From: Allobrachymonas sp.
GTDB lineage: Bacteria > Pseudomonadota > Gammaproteobacteria > Burkholderiales > Burkholderiaceae_C
Direction of reading: 5' to 3'
DNA length: 7,996 nucleotides
NCBI GenBank assembly: GCA_030538335.1
Contig: JAUNUE010000077.1
Location: forward strand, 1 to 7,996
Numbering within the stretch: the stretch's first letter is position 1; every line of letters begins with the position of its first letter. Below are positions 1-6,816 of the stretch, piece after piece. The notes beneath the pieces were generated by a model. It saw only the letters and a list, made by a program, of their open reading frames with translations, did not search any database and had not been told where the DNA came from. The position numbers were made by a program, and so were the translations under genes.

Positions 1-1361
1 CCAACCAGGTCAACAACGTCCTGTGCTTTCCGTACATCTTCCGCGGCGCGCTGGATTGCGGCGCCACGCGCATCACCGAAGCGATGAAGCTGGCCTGCGT
101 GCGCGAAATTGCGGCGCTTGCCAAAATGGAAATCAGCGACGAAGTGGCGAGCGCCTACGTCGGACAGGAACTGGGCTTTGGCCCCGACTACATCATTCCC
201 AAGCCGTTTGATACGCGGCTGATTTTGCGCATTGCGCCCGCCGTGGCACAAGCCGCAGCCGAATCAGGCGCCGCCACGCGCCCGATTGCCGACCTGCAGG
301 CCTACCGCGACCGCCTCTCCACCATGGTCACGCAAACGGGGCTGTTCATGCGCCCGGTGTTCCAGATGGCGCAAGCCGCATCAGCCAAGGCCAAGCGCTT
401 GTACTACGCCGAAGGCGAAGACCCGCGCGTGCTGCGTGCTGCGCAAATTGCGATTGACGAAGGCATTGCCACGCCCTGCCTTGTGGGTCGCCCCGAGGTG
501 ATCCAGGAGCAGATCGACAAGCTCGGCCTGCACATCCGCATCGGGCACGAGGTGGAAGTCATCAACCCGGTGACGTCGCCCCGTTACCCGGCGTATTGCG
601 ACGAATACCATGCCCTGATGGGGCGCAACGGCGTCACGCCGCAATCGGCCAAAGTGCACGTGCGGCGCAGCAACACGCTGTTTTCCACACTCGCCATCCG
701 CATGGGCGATGCCGATGCGCTGATTTGTGGCGTGGTCGGCGCTTACGAGCGGCATCTGGATAGCGTGCGCAATGTGCTCGGCCTGCAACCGGATGCTTCG
801 GCCTTTGCTGCGCTCAGCGCACTTATTCTTGAGAAGCAGACACTGTTTGTGGCCGACACCTACGTCAACGAAGACCCCACCGCCGAGCAACTGGCCGACA
901 TTGCCCGCATGGCGGCGGTAAAGGTGCAGCAGTTTGGTTTTGTGCCCAAGGTGGCCTTTCTGTCGCACTCGAACTTTGGAAGCAGCAAGCGTGCCAGCGC
1001 GCTGAAAATGCGCCGCGCGCACGAACTGTTCCGCGCCATGGCACCGCATATTGAGAGCGAAGGCGAAATCCAGGGCGACTCGGCCATCAGCGGCGAGCTG
1101 CGCCGAACGGCCCTGCCCGCCAACCGGCTGGAAGGCAGCGCCAACGTGTTGATCTGCCCCAACCTCGATGCCGCCAACATCATGTTCAACGTGGTCAAGA
1201 TGACCAGCGGCAGCGGCCTGACCATCGGCCCCACGCTGCTTGGTGCAGCGGCCAGCGTCCACATCCTCACACCATCGGCCACCATGCGTCGCATCCTCAA
1301 CCAGACGGCGATTGCGGTTTCTACCGCCGAGGTGAGGAGGCAGGACGGCCAGGGCAAGTAA
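1..1361 (+). CDS. maeB: NADP-dependent malic enzyme, hybrid with C-terminal phosphotransacetylase-like domain (5' partial)
   Basis: The reading frame is open from base 3 at the window edge and ends at TAA 1359-1361, giving 452 residues of a protein usually about 750-770 long. The fragment opens with NQVNNVLCFPYIFRGALD, the end of the malic enzyme NAD(P)-binding domain, and continues through FGPDYIIPKPFDTR. From about fragment residue 118 (PVFQMAQAAS) it becomes a phosphate acetyl/butyryltransferase-like domain, with YAEGED (135-140), SHSNFGSS (321-328), GEIQGD (354-359) and PNLDAANI (386-393). Such hybrids decarboxylate malate to pyruvate with NADP reduction in the cytoplasm. In characterised family members the C-terminal domain is regulatory, sensing acetyl-CoA, and not an active transacetylase; that is family knowledge, not seen here. 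The gene converges on the minus-strand hydrolase-like gene. I see no frameshift. The ATG at 84 is internal. Confidence 0.95.
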   Translation, partial: NQVNNVLCFPYIFRGALDCGATRITEAMKLACVREIAALAKMEISDEVASAYVGQELGFGPDYIIPKPFDTRLILRIAPAVAQAAAESGAATRPIADLQAYRDRLSTMVTQTGLFMRPVFQMAQAASAKAKRLYYAEGEDPRVLRAAQIAIDEGIATPCLVGRPEVIQEQIDKLGLHIRIGHEVEVINPVTSPRYPAYCDEYHALMGRNGVTPQSAKVHVRRSNTLFSTLAIRMGDADALICGVVGAYERHLDSVRNVLGLQPDASAFAALSALILEKQTLFVADTYVNEDPTAEQLADIARMAAVKVQQFGFVPKVAFLSHSNFGSSKRASALKMRRAHELFRAMAPHIESEGEIQGDSAISGELRRTALPANRLEGSANVLICPNLDAANIMFNVVKMTSGSGLTIGPTLLGAAASVHILTPSATMRRILNQTAIAVSTAEVRRQDGQGK

Positions 1362-1373
1362 CTACGCAGTGGC

Positions 1374-1388
1374 GCCGCGCAGAGCGGC
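1374..1388. terminator. Weak GC hairpin between convergent genes
   Basis: The 39-bp gap between the maeB stop and the stop of the minus-strand gene contains GCCGC (1374-1378), a GCAGA loop and GCGGC (1384-1388), a 5-bp stem overlapping a NotI-type GCGGCCGC palindrome. Only a scattered T stretch (GTTGTTCTT) follows on the plus strand and no T-tract follows on the minus strand. It could help end transcription of maeB, but it is not a convincing intrinsic terminator. Confidence 0.2.
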
Positions 1389-1400
1389 CGCGCGTTGTTC

Positions 1401-2096
1401 TTAATGCAGCGGCTGATCGGGCGCAGCGGCCACATCCTGCCCGGCAGCCTTCATCGCCTCGCGCCACAGGCGTTGCGGCACGTGGTTTTGCAGCAGGTGC
1501 AGCACGCGCTGTTGCAGGTCGGCGGTGCACACCGTGCAACTGCCGGGCAGCACATCGAGCGTAAAGTCCACATCCAGCGCGCGCAGCTGCTGTGCGGTGG
1601 TGTGCGCCTGCTCTTCTCGCATGCTGGCGTCGCTTGCGCCATGCAGCCAGTGCAGGGTGGTGTCGGCGGCAATGGGCAAAGGCTGTGCCAATTTTCCGCC
1701 TACGGCAAACAGGCGTGCGGCCACGTCGGCATGGGCGGCTACCGCATGCAGGGCGGTGCTGGCAGCCATGCCGGTGGCTATGAGTGCTGTGCGTTCAAAA
1801 CCCAGCCCAGTATGTGTTTGCCAGTTTTGCACCAAAGCGCGCAAGGCGTTTGTGGCGGCGGGCAGTTCCGCGGGCAAGTCCACTTCACCTTGCAACAAGA
1901 CAGCAGGTGTGGACAAGGCCACCACCAGCCCTTGCGGAAAATGCTGCGCCAAATCTTGCGCCAGTGCCTGCCAGTGGGCAGGGGTTTGCGCCGCGCCGTG
2001 CAGGATCAGGAAAAGCTGCTGCGGCTCTTGCGGCCAGGCCACGACCACATCGCCTGCTGCGGGCAGCATGGGGGATGCATTGTCTGAATTTGTCAT
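1401..2096 (-). CDS. Alpha/beta-hydrolase-fold protein, YpfH/carboxylesterase-like, probably catalytically inactive
   Basis: This 231-residue protein starts at ATG 2096, whose ATGA overlaps the purN stop, so translation is probably coupled. An upstream in-frame GTG at 2132 would place 12 codons inside purN and is less likely. The fold is suggested by a strand followed by LFLILHG (28-34, the oxyanion-side HG), VQNWQTHTG (89-97), ALIATGM (104-110), TTLHWLHGASD (146-156) and the C-terminal NHVPQRLWREAM (204-215), which matches my recollection of betaproteobacterial YpfH-type serine esterases. Where that family has the G-F-S-Q-G nucleophile elbow this protein has A-T-G-M-A (107-111), and no GxSxG occurs anywhere in it. 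The acid Asp156 is present. The catalytic His position reads GSCTVC (185-190) with no histidine. Two of three triad residues therefore seem lost while the frame is intact. It may be a pseudoenzyme with a binding role. Function unknown. Confidence 0.8.
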   Translation of the reverse strand: MTNSDNASPMLPAAGDVVVAWPQEPQQLFLILHGAAQTPAHWQALAQDLAQHFPQGLVVALSTPAVLLQGEVDLPAELPAATNALRALVQNWQTHTGLGFERTALIATGMAASTALHAVAAHADVAARLFAVGGKLAQPLPIAADTTLHWLHGASDASMREEQAHTTAQQLRALDVDFTLDVLPGSCTVCTADLQQRVLHLLQNHVPQRLWREAMKAAGQDVAAAPDQPLH

Positions 2097-2701
2097 GGCT
2101 GTGCTTGCGTGATTGTCTGCTGCGCCAGCCACTGCGCAATTGCACGCGGGTAGATCACATGCTCCTGCGTGAGGATGCGCGCCGCCAACACGTCAGCCGT
2201 GTCACCCGGCAGAATGGGTACTACGGCCTGCGCGAGGATGGGGCCGTGGTCCAGCTCGGCGGTGACCTGGTGCACCGTGGCACCCGCAAAGCGGCACCCG
2301 GCATCGATGGCGCGCTGGTGCGTGTGCAGGCCGGTAAAGGCGGGCAGCAACGAAGGGTGGATATTGAGCAGCCGCCCCGCATAGCGCGCCACAAATTCCG
2401 GTGTGAGAATGCGCATGAACCCCGCCAGCACCACCAGCGCGGGCTGGTACGCATCAATGGCGCGCGCCAGTTCGGCGTCAAACGCGGCGCGGTCGGCGTA
2501 GGCCTTGTGGTCAACCACCGCGGTGGCAATGCCCTGCTCCTGCGCAAACCGCAGGCCGCCCGCATCGGTCTTGTTGCTGATAACGGCTGCCACCTGCGCG
2601 CCATAACGCTGCTGCCAGCGCCCGCGTTTGGCGGCTTGCACAATGGCGGCCATATTGGAGCCGCCGCCGGAGATGAGGATGACGATATTGCGCGAAGGCA
2701 T
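2093..2701 (-). CDS. purN: Phosphoribosylglycinamide formyltransferase 1 (GAR transformylase)
   Basis: This 202-residue enzyme transfers a formyl group from 10-formyltetrahydrofolate to glycinamide ribonucleotide, the third step of de novo purine synthesis, in the cytoplasm. Family motifs are clear: ISGGGSNM (10-17, phosphate-binding loop), ISNKTDAGGL (41-50), LAGFMRIL (92-99), NIHPSLLPAFTG (113-124) with catalytic Asn113 and His115, and ELDHGPI (149-155) with catalytic Asp151. Length is close to the usual 190-215. The ATG at 2701 gives the standard MPSRNIVILISGGGSN start; the same frame stays open upstream through the antisense of ribF, but that is a shadow. No Shine-Dalgarno is visible and a TACAAT hexamer lies 8 nt before the ATG, so the mRNA leader may be absent or very short. 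The stop overlaps the start of the hydrolase-like gene by ATGA, making a two-gene operon divergent from ribF. Confidence 0.97.
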   Translation of the reverse strand: MPSRNIVILISGGGSNMAAIVQAAKRGRWQQRYGAQVAAVISNKTDAGGLRFAQEQGIATAVVDHKAYADRAAFDAELARAIDAYQPALVVLAGFMRILTPEFVARYAGRLLNIHPSLLPAFTGLHTHQRAIDAGCRFAGATVHQVTAELDHGPILAQAVVPILPGDTADVLAARILTQEHVIYPRAIAQWLAQQTITQAQP

Positions 2702-2731
2702 GGACGCAGATTGTATGCGCCGCAGCATAAT
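2701..2731 (+). promoter_or_regulatory. Putative ribF promoter overlapping the purN promoter
   Basis: CATAAT (2726-2731) matches five of six bases of TATAAT and lies 6 nt before the ribF ATG, so the start site would fall at or next to the A of the ATG. The best -35 is weak (TGGACG, 2701-2706, four of six matches, 19-nt spacer). The -10 sits inside an inverted repeat, CCGCA (2720-2724) and TGCGG (2731-2735), with GCAT-A-ATGC at its centre, a possible operator or chance symmetry. Assigned by eye only. Confidence 0.35.
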
Positions 2732-2739
2732 GCGGTCAT
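2710..2739 (-). promoter_or_regulatory. Putative purN promoter in the divergent spacer
   Basis: Read on the minus strand, TACAAT (2715 to 2710) matches five of six bases of the sigma-70 -10 consensus. ATGACC (2739 to 2734) matches four of six of TTGACA, with an 18-nt spacer. Transcription starting about 7 nt after the -10 would begin within a few bases of the purN ATG at 2701. The -35 overlaps the ribF start codon. Assigned by eye only. Confidence 0.4.
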
Positions 2740-3775
2740 GAAAATCCATCGCGGCCTGCACGGCTTTCCTTCTGATGCCACGGCGCTGTCGATCGGCAAT
2801 TTTGATGGCGTGCACCGCGGCCACCAGATCATGCTCGAACGGCTCAAAAGCGAGGCGCAGCAGCGCGGGTTGGCCTGCGGCGTGATTACGTTTGAGCCGC
2901 ACCCGCGCGACTACTTTGCCCGTGTGCTGCAAAAGCCCGAAATCGCCCCGGCGCGCATCACCACCCTGCGCGACAAGATGGACGCCCTGGCTGCGCTGGG
3001 TCTGGACTTTGCCGTGATCCTGCCCTTCAACGCAGCCTTGGCGGCCCTGTCGGCAGAGCAGTTTGTGCAACAGGTGCTGGTTGATGGCCTGCACACCCGC
3101 TACCTGCTGGTGGGTGACGACTTCCGCTTCGGCGCAGGCCGCACGGGCGATCTGGCCTTGCTGCAAACACTGGGTGAGCAGCATGGGTTTGAAGTGGCCT
3201 GCATGCCCGAACAGGCGGCCAACGGCCAGCGCTTCAGCAGCACCGCGGTGCGTGCGGCGCTGGCGGCGGGCGACATGACCGAAGTTACGCGCCTGCTCGG
3301 GCGGCCCTACGCCATCAGCGGCCATGTGGTGCACGGGCGCAAGCTGGGCCGGGAACTCAATGCGCCCACGCTGAACCTGCGCTTTGCCCACTGGAAGCCT
3401 GCGGCCAGCGGCATTTTTGTGGTGCAGGTGCATGGCCTTTCGGCTGACGGCGAGGCGGTGCCGGGCGTGGCCAATATGGGTATCCGTCCCTCGCTGGACG
3501 CTGATGATGCCAACGGCGGGCGCGTGCTGCTCGAAACCCATTGCCTGCGCTGGCCCGAAGCGCTGGGGCCTGAGGGGGGCTACGGTAGAATCATCCGCGT
3601 GGAACTGCTGCACAAACTGCACGACGAATTGAACTACCCCAGCCTCAGTGCCCTGCAAGCGGGCATTGCACGGGACTGTGATGCTGCGCGTGTCTGGTTT
3701 GCCGAGCGCGACCAGAGCCACGACACCAGCCGCCACACCGAAACGCGCCGCCAAACCACGCGCGACCGAATTTGA
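2738..3775 (+). CDS. ribF: Bifunctional riboflavin kinase / FMN adenylyltransferase (FAD synthetase)
   Basis: This 345-residue cytoplasmic enzyme phosphorylates riboflavin to FMN and adenylates FMN to FAD. The N-terminal nucleotidyltransferase domain shows GNFDGVHRGH (20-29, HxGH-type motif), FEPHP (52-56), GDDFRFGAGRTGD (126-138) and SSTAVR (167-172). The C-terminal riboflavin kinase domain begins near GRPYAISG (188-195), with GRELNAPTLNL (204-214) carrying the PTxN nucleotide-binding signature, NMGIRPS (246-252) and the probable catalytic Glu266 in LLETH. Length is slightly above the usual 305-335, partly from a hydrophilic charged tail after residue 324 (RDQSHDTSRHTETRR and beyond). The ATG at 2738 gives the typical MKIHRGL start. 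No Shine-Dalgarno precedes it; a TTG at 2711 is in frame but unlikely. It is divergent from purN and heads the conserved ribF-ileS-lspA cluster. Confidence 0.97.
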   Translation: MKIHRGLHGFPSDATALSIGNFDGVHRGHQIMLERLKSEAQQRGLACGVITFEPHPRDYFARVLQKPEIAPARITTLRDKMDALAALGLDFAVILPFNAALAALSAEQFVQQVLVDGLHTRYLLVGDDFRFGAGRTGDLALLQTLGEQHGFEVACMPEQAANGQRFSSTAVRAALAAGDMTEVTRLLGRPYAISGHVVHGRKLGRELNAPTLNLRFAHWKPAASGIFVVQVHGLSADGEAVPGVANMGIRPSLDADDANGGRVLLETHCLRWPEALGPEGGYGRIIRVELLHKLHDELNYPSLSALQAGIARDCDAARVWFAERDQSHDTSRHTETRRQTTRDRI

Positions 3776-3793
3776 TGCGCTGCCGCCATCCAG

Positions 3794-3819
3794 CCCTTCG
3801 ACAAGCTCAGGGAGAACGG
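3794..3819. repeat. Dispersed-type extragenic repeat in the ribF-ileS gap
   Basis: The sequence CCCTTCGACAAGCTCAGGG (3794-3812) followed by AGAACGG (3813-3819) resembles an intergenic repeat (CCTTCGACAAGCTCAGGGCGAACGG type) that I recall from many beta- and gammaproteobacterial genomes. The ends CCCT and AGGG are complementary and the inside is only imperfectly so. Only one copy is in this window, so its repeated nature rests on recollection. The rest of the 179-bp gap (3776-3954) holds no gene that I can support. Confidence 0.55.
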
Positions 3820-3917
3820 TAATCAGCGCCTGCCTGCTCCAGCGATTCAGGCTGCAACCACCTGAATTTCCCGGGTTTCATATCCATTGGGCACAAGCGC
3901 CAACCCCTGCCAAGCCC

Positions 3918-3946
3918 TTGAAGCTTTCTGCCCCCTCTTTTGTACC
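3918..3946 (+). promoter_or_regulatory. Possible weak ileS promoter
   Basis: TTGAAG (3918-3923) matches four of six -35 bases, and after a 17-nt spacer TGTACC (3941-3946) matches three of six -10 bases, 8 nt before the ileS ATG. The 179-bp gap after ribF and the absence of a Shine-Dalgarno make a separate promoter plausible, but the -10 match is poor and readthrough from ribF may be the main source. Confidence 0.2.
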
Positions 3947-3954
3947 GTTGCACC

Positions 3955-6816
3955 ATGTCTGAAGAAAAGAACGATTACCGCAAAACCCTCAACCTGCCCG
4001 ATACGCCGTTTCCCATGCGGGGCGATCTGCCCAAGCGTGAACCCGGCTGGGTGAAGAACTGGAACGAAGGCGGCCTGTACAAACGGCTGCGTGACGTGCG
4101 CCAGGGCAAGGAAAAATTCATCCTGCACGACGGCCCGCCCTACGCCAACGGGCAAATCCACATCGGCCACGCCGTCAACAAGATTTTGAAAGACATGATC
4201 GTCAAGACGCGCCAGTTGAAGGGGCTGGACGCGATGTACGTACCCGGTTGGGACTGCCACGGCCTGCCGATCGAGAACCAGATCGAAAAACTCCATGGCC
4301 GCAAGCTCTCGCGCGACGACATGCAGGCCAAGAGCCGCGCCTTTGCCACCGAGCAGATCGCGCAGCAGATGGTTGATTTTCAGCGGCTGGGCGTGCTGGG
4401 CCAGTGGGACAACCCCTACAAGACCATGAACCCGCGCAACGAGGCGGGTGAAATCCGCGCCTTCAAGCGCGTGATCGAGCGCGGCTTTGTCTACCGGGGC
4501 CTCAAGCCCGTGTATTGGTGCTTTGACTGCGGCAGTTCGCTGGCCGAGTTCGAGATCGAATACGCCGACAAGAAAAGCGATACGCTCGACGTGGCGTTTG
4601 AGGCCGACGAACCGGCCAGGCTGGCGGCTGCCTTTGGCTTGGCCGCGCTACCGGAGCAGACCAAACCCGCCTTTGCCGTGATCTGGACCACCACCGCGTG
4701 GACGCTGCCTGCCAACCAGGCGCTCAATGCCCACCCCGAGTTGACCTATGCGCTGGTCGATACCCCGCGCGGCTACCTGATCCTGGCCGAGTCGCTGGTG
4801 GAAAAATGCCTGGAGCGCTACCAGTTGCAGGGCACGACCATTGCCACGGCACCGGGCAAGGCGCTGGGCGGCCTGAACTTCCGCCATCCGCTGTACCACG
4901 CGCACGAAGGCTACAAACGCCTGTCGCCCATCTACCTGGCCGATTACGTCAGCGCCGAAGACGGCACCGGCATGGTGCACTCGTCACCCGCCTATGGTCT
5001 GGACGACTTTCACTCGTGCGTGGCGCATGGCATGCGCGTGCAAGACATTTTGAACCCGGTGCAAGGCAATGGCGACTACGCCGCCGACCTGCCGCTGTTT
5101 GGCGGCATGAACATCTGGAAGGCCTGCCCGCGCATCATTGAAGTGATTGGCCAGAGCGACCGGCTGATGGCTACACAAACCATCACCCACAGCTACCCGC
5201 ATTGCTGGCGCCACAAAACGCCGGTCATCTATCGCGCCGCCGCGCAGTGGTTTGTGCGCATGGATGAGGGCGAAGGCGTGTTCACCAAAGACAAGGCACC
5301 CGAAACCCTGCGTGCCACGGCCTTGCGTGCCATTGACGACACCCGCTTCTTCCCCGAAAACGGCCAGGCGCGGCTGCGCGACATGATCGCCAACCGCCCC
5401 GACTGGTGCATTTCGCGCCAGCGTTCATGGGGCGTGCCGATTCCGTTCTTTTTGCACAAAGACACGGGCGAACTGCACCCGCGCACCATGGAGATTCTCG
5501 ACCAGGCGGCTGACATCGTCGAGCAAGGCGGCATCGAAGCCTGGAGCCGCGTCACGGCAGAAGAAATTATCGGCAAGGAAGACGCCGCGCACTACAGCAA
5601 GAGCACCGACATTCTGGAAGTGTGGTTCGACTCTGGCTCCACCTTCTGGCACGTGCTGCGCGGCACGCACCCCGACAACCATCACGCCACGGGGCCAGAG
5701 GCCGACATGTACCTCGAAGGCCACGACCAGCACCGCGGCTGGTTCCACAGCTCGTTGCTGCTGGCCTGCGCCATCTATGGCCGCGCGCCGTACCGCAGCC
5801 TGCTCACGCACGGCTTCACGGTCGACGGCCAGGGCAAGAAGATGAGCAAGAGCCAGGGCAACGTCGTGGTGCCGCAAGAGGTAAGCAACAAGATGGGCGC
5901 GGAGATTATCCGTCTGTGGTGCGCCTCTACCGACTACTCCGGCGATCTGGCAATTGACGACAAAATCCTCGCCCGCGTGGTCGATGCCTACCGCCGCATC
6001 CGCAACACGCTGCGCTTTTTGCTGGCCAACCTGCACGACTTTGACGCGGCCAAAGACGCGCTGCCTATGGATCAACTCTTTGAAGTCGACCGCTACGCCA
6101 TCAGCCGTGCAGCCGAATTGCAGGCCGAATTGCTCGCGCACTACGAGGTGTACGAGTTCCACCCGGTCGTCAGCAAAGTGCAGCAGTACTGCAGCGAAGA
6201 CCTGGGCGGCTTTTACCTCGACGTGCTCAAAGACCGCCTCTACACCACCGCACCGGCCAGTCGCGCACGGCGCAGCGCGCAAACGGCGCTGTACCACATC
6301 ACCCACGCCATGCTGCGCTGGATGGCTCCGTTCCTGAGCTTTACCGCCGAAGAAGCCTGGGCCACGCCCAACGCCACGGGCAAAACCTTCGGCGCATCGG
6401 ATTCGATCTTTTTCGAAACCTACAGCGACTTGCCGCCGGTCGATGCCGCGCTCATGAGCAAATGGGAGCGCCTGCTCGACATCCGCGCCGCTGCCAACAA
6501 GGAGATCGAAACCGTGCGCGAACAGGGCAAGGTTGGTTCTTCGTTGCAGGCCAAGCTGCAGATTGCCGCACCGGCAGACGACCTTGCGCTGCTGCAAAGC
6601 CTGGGCGACGACCTGAAGTTTGTCTTCATCACCTCGCAAGTCGAACTGACGCAGGCCGATGCGCTGGCGATTGCCGTGCAGGCATCAGATGCCGAAAAAT
6701 GCGAACGCTGCTGGCACTACCGCGACGATGTAGGCGCCGATGCCGAGCACCCCACGCTGTGCAGTCGCTGCGTGAGCAACCTGTACGGCGCAGGCGAAGC
6801 AAGGGAGTTTGCGTAA
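3955..6816 (+). CDS. ileS: Isoleucyl-tRNA synthetase
   Basis: This 953-residue class Ia synthetase charges tRNA-Ile with isoleucine in the cytoplasm and hydrolyses mischarged valyl-tRNA in its CP1 editing domain. Visible motifs are PPYANGQIHIGH (61-72, HIGH), PGWDCHGLPIE (97-107), editing-domain WTTTAWTLPAN (244-254) and GTGMVHSSPAYG (337-348) with the editing Asp at 351, CISRQRSWGVPIP (485-497), WFDSGS (557-562) and KKMSKSQGN (628-636, KMSKS). The C-terminal zinc ribbon has CERC (916-919) and CSRC (936-939). This is the zinc-containing bacterial IleS1 form at normal length. ATG 3955 gives the common MSEEKNDYRKTLNLPDTPFPMRG start; TTG 3940 in frame would add five residues and is less likely. 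No clear Shine-Dalgarno is visible. The editing motif has Ala248 where TTTPWT is usual. The stop TAA shares its last base with the lspA ATG. Confidence 0.99.
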   Translation: MSEEKNDYRKTLNLPDTPFPMRGDLPKREPGWVKNWNEGGLYKRLRDVRQGKEKFILHDGPPYANGQIHIGHAVNKILKDMIVKTRQLKGLDAMYVPGWDCHGLPIENQIEKLHGRKLSRDDMQAKSRAFATEQIAQQMVDFQRLGVLGQWDNPYKTMNPRNEAGEIRAFKRVIERGFVYRGLKPVYWCFDCGSSLAEFEIEYADKKSDTLDVAFEADEPARLAAAFGLAALPEQTKPAFAVIWTTTAWTLPANQALNAHPELTYALVDTPRGYLILAESLVEKCLERYQLQGTTIATAPGKALGGLNFRHPLYHAHEGYKRLSPIYLADYVSAEDGTGMVHSSPAYGLDDFHSCVAHGMRVQDILNPVQGNGDYAADLPLFGGMNIWKACPRIIEVIGQSDRLMATQTITHSYPHCWRHKTPVIYRAAAQWFVRMDEGEGVFTKDKAPETLRATALRAIDDTRFFPENGQARLRDMIANRPDWCISRQRSWGVPIPFFLHKDTGELHPRTMEILDQAADIVEQGGIEAWSRVTAEEIIGKEDAAHYSKSTDILEVWFDSGSTFWHVLRGTHPDNHHATGPEADMYLEGHDQHRGWFHSSLLLACAIYGRAPYRSLLTHGFTVDGQGKKMSKSQGNVVVPQEVSNKMGAEIIRLWCASTDYSGDLAIDDKILARVVDAYRRIRNTLRFLLANLHDFDAAKDALPMDQLFEVDRYAISRAAELQAELLAHYEVYEFHPVVSKVQQYCSEDLGGFYLDVLKDRLYTTAPASRARRSAQTALYHITHAMLRWMAPFLSFTAEEAWATPNATGKTFGASDSIFFETYSDLPPVDAALMSKWERLLDIRAAANKEIETVREQGKVGSSLQAKLQIAAPADDLALLQSLGDDLKFVFITSQVELTQADALAIAVQASDAEKCERCWHYRDDVGADAEHPTLCSRCVSNLYGAGEAREFA

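Noticed and set aside
381..1262. Antisense 293-residue open frame opposite maeB
   Set aside because: It lies wholly opposite a clearly conserved gene, has low-complexity Gly/Ala/Val/His/Arg composition typical of GC-rich antisense frames, and matches no family I recognise.
1395..2112. Plus-strand open frames of 230 and 195 residues opposite the hydrolase-like gene
   Set aside because: The minus-strand frame has fold motifs and an ATGA overlap with purN; the plus-strand frames are Cys/Arg/Gly/Ala-rich shadows.
1784..2737. Plus-strand extension of the ribF frame upstream to 1784
   Set aside because: It is opposite purN and the hydrolase-like gene, and the canonical RibF start is at 2738.
2702..3754. 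Upstream extension of the purN frame across the antisense of ribF (553 residues in total)
   Set aside because: The purN family start is at 2701; the extension has no homology I can see and merely reflects ribF codon bias.
3776..3954. Riboswitch or small RNA in the ribF-ileS gap
   Set aside because: No T-box, FMN riboswitch or other known leader structure could be recognised by eye; only the short repeat stands out.
3648..3962. 104-residue frame across the ribF end and the ribF-ileS gap
   Set aside because: Its first part is an out-of-frame reading of ribF and it runs through the repeat; no ribosome-binding site or family similarity is seen.
5425..6639. Antisense 404-residue open frame opposite ileS
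   Set aside because: It mirrors third-position GC bias of ileS, its composition is shadow-like, and it has no recognisable domain or start signal.
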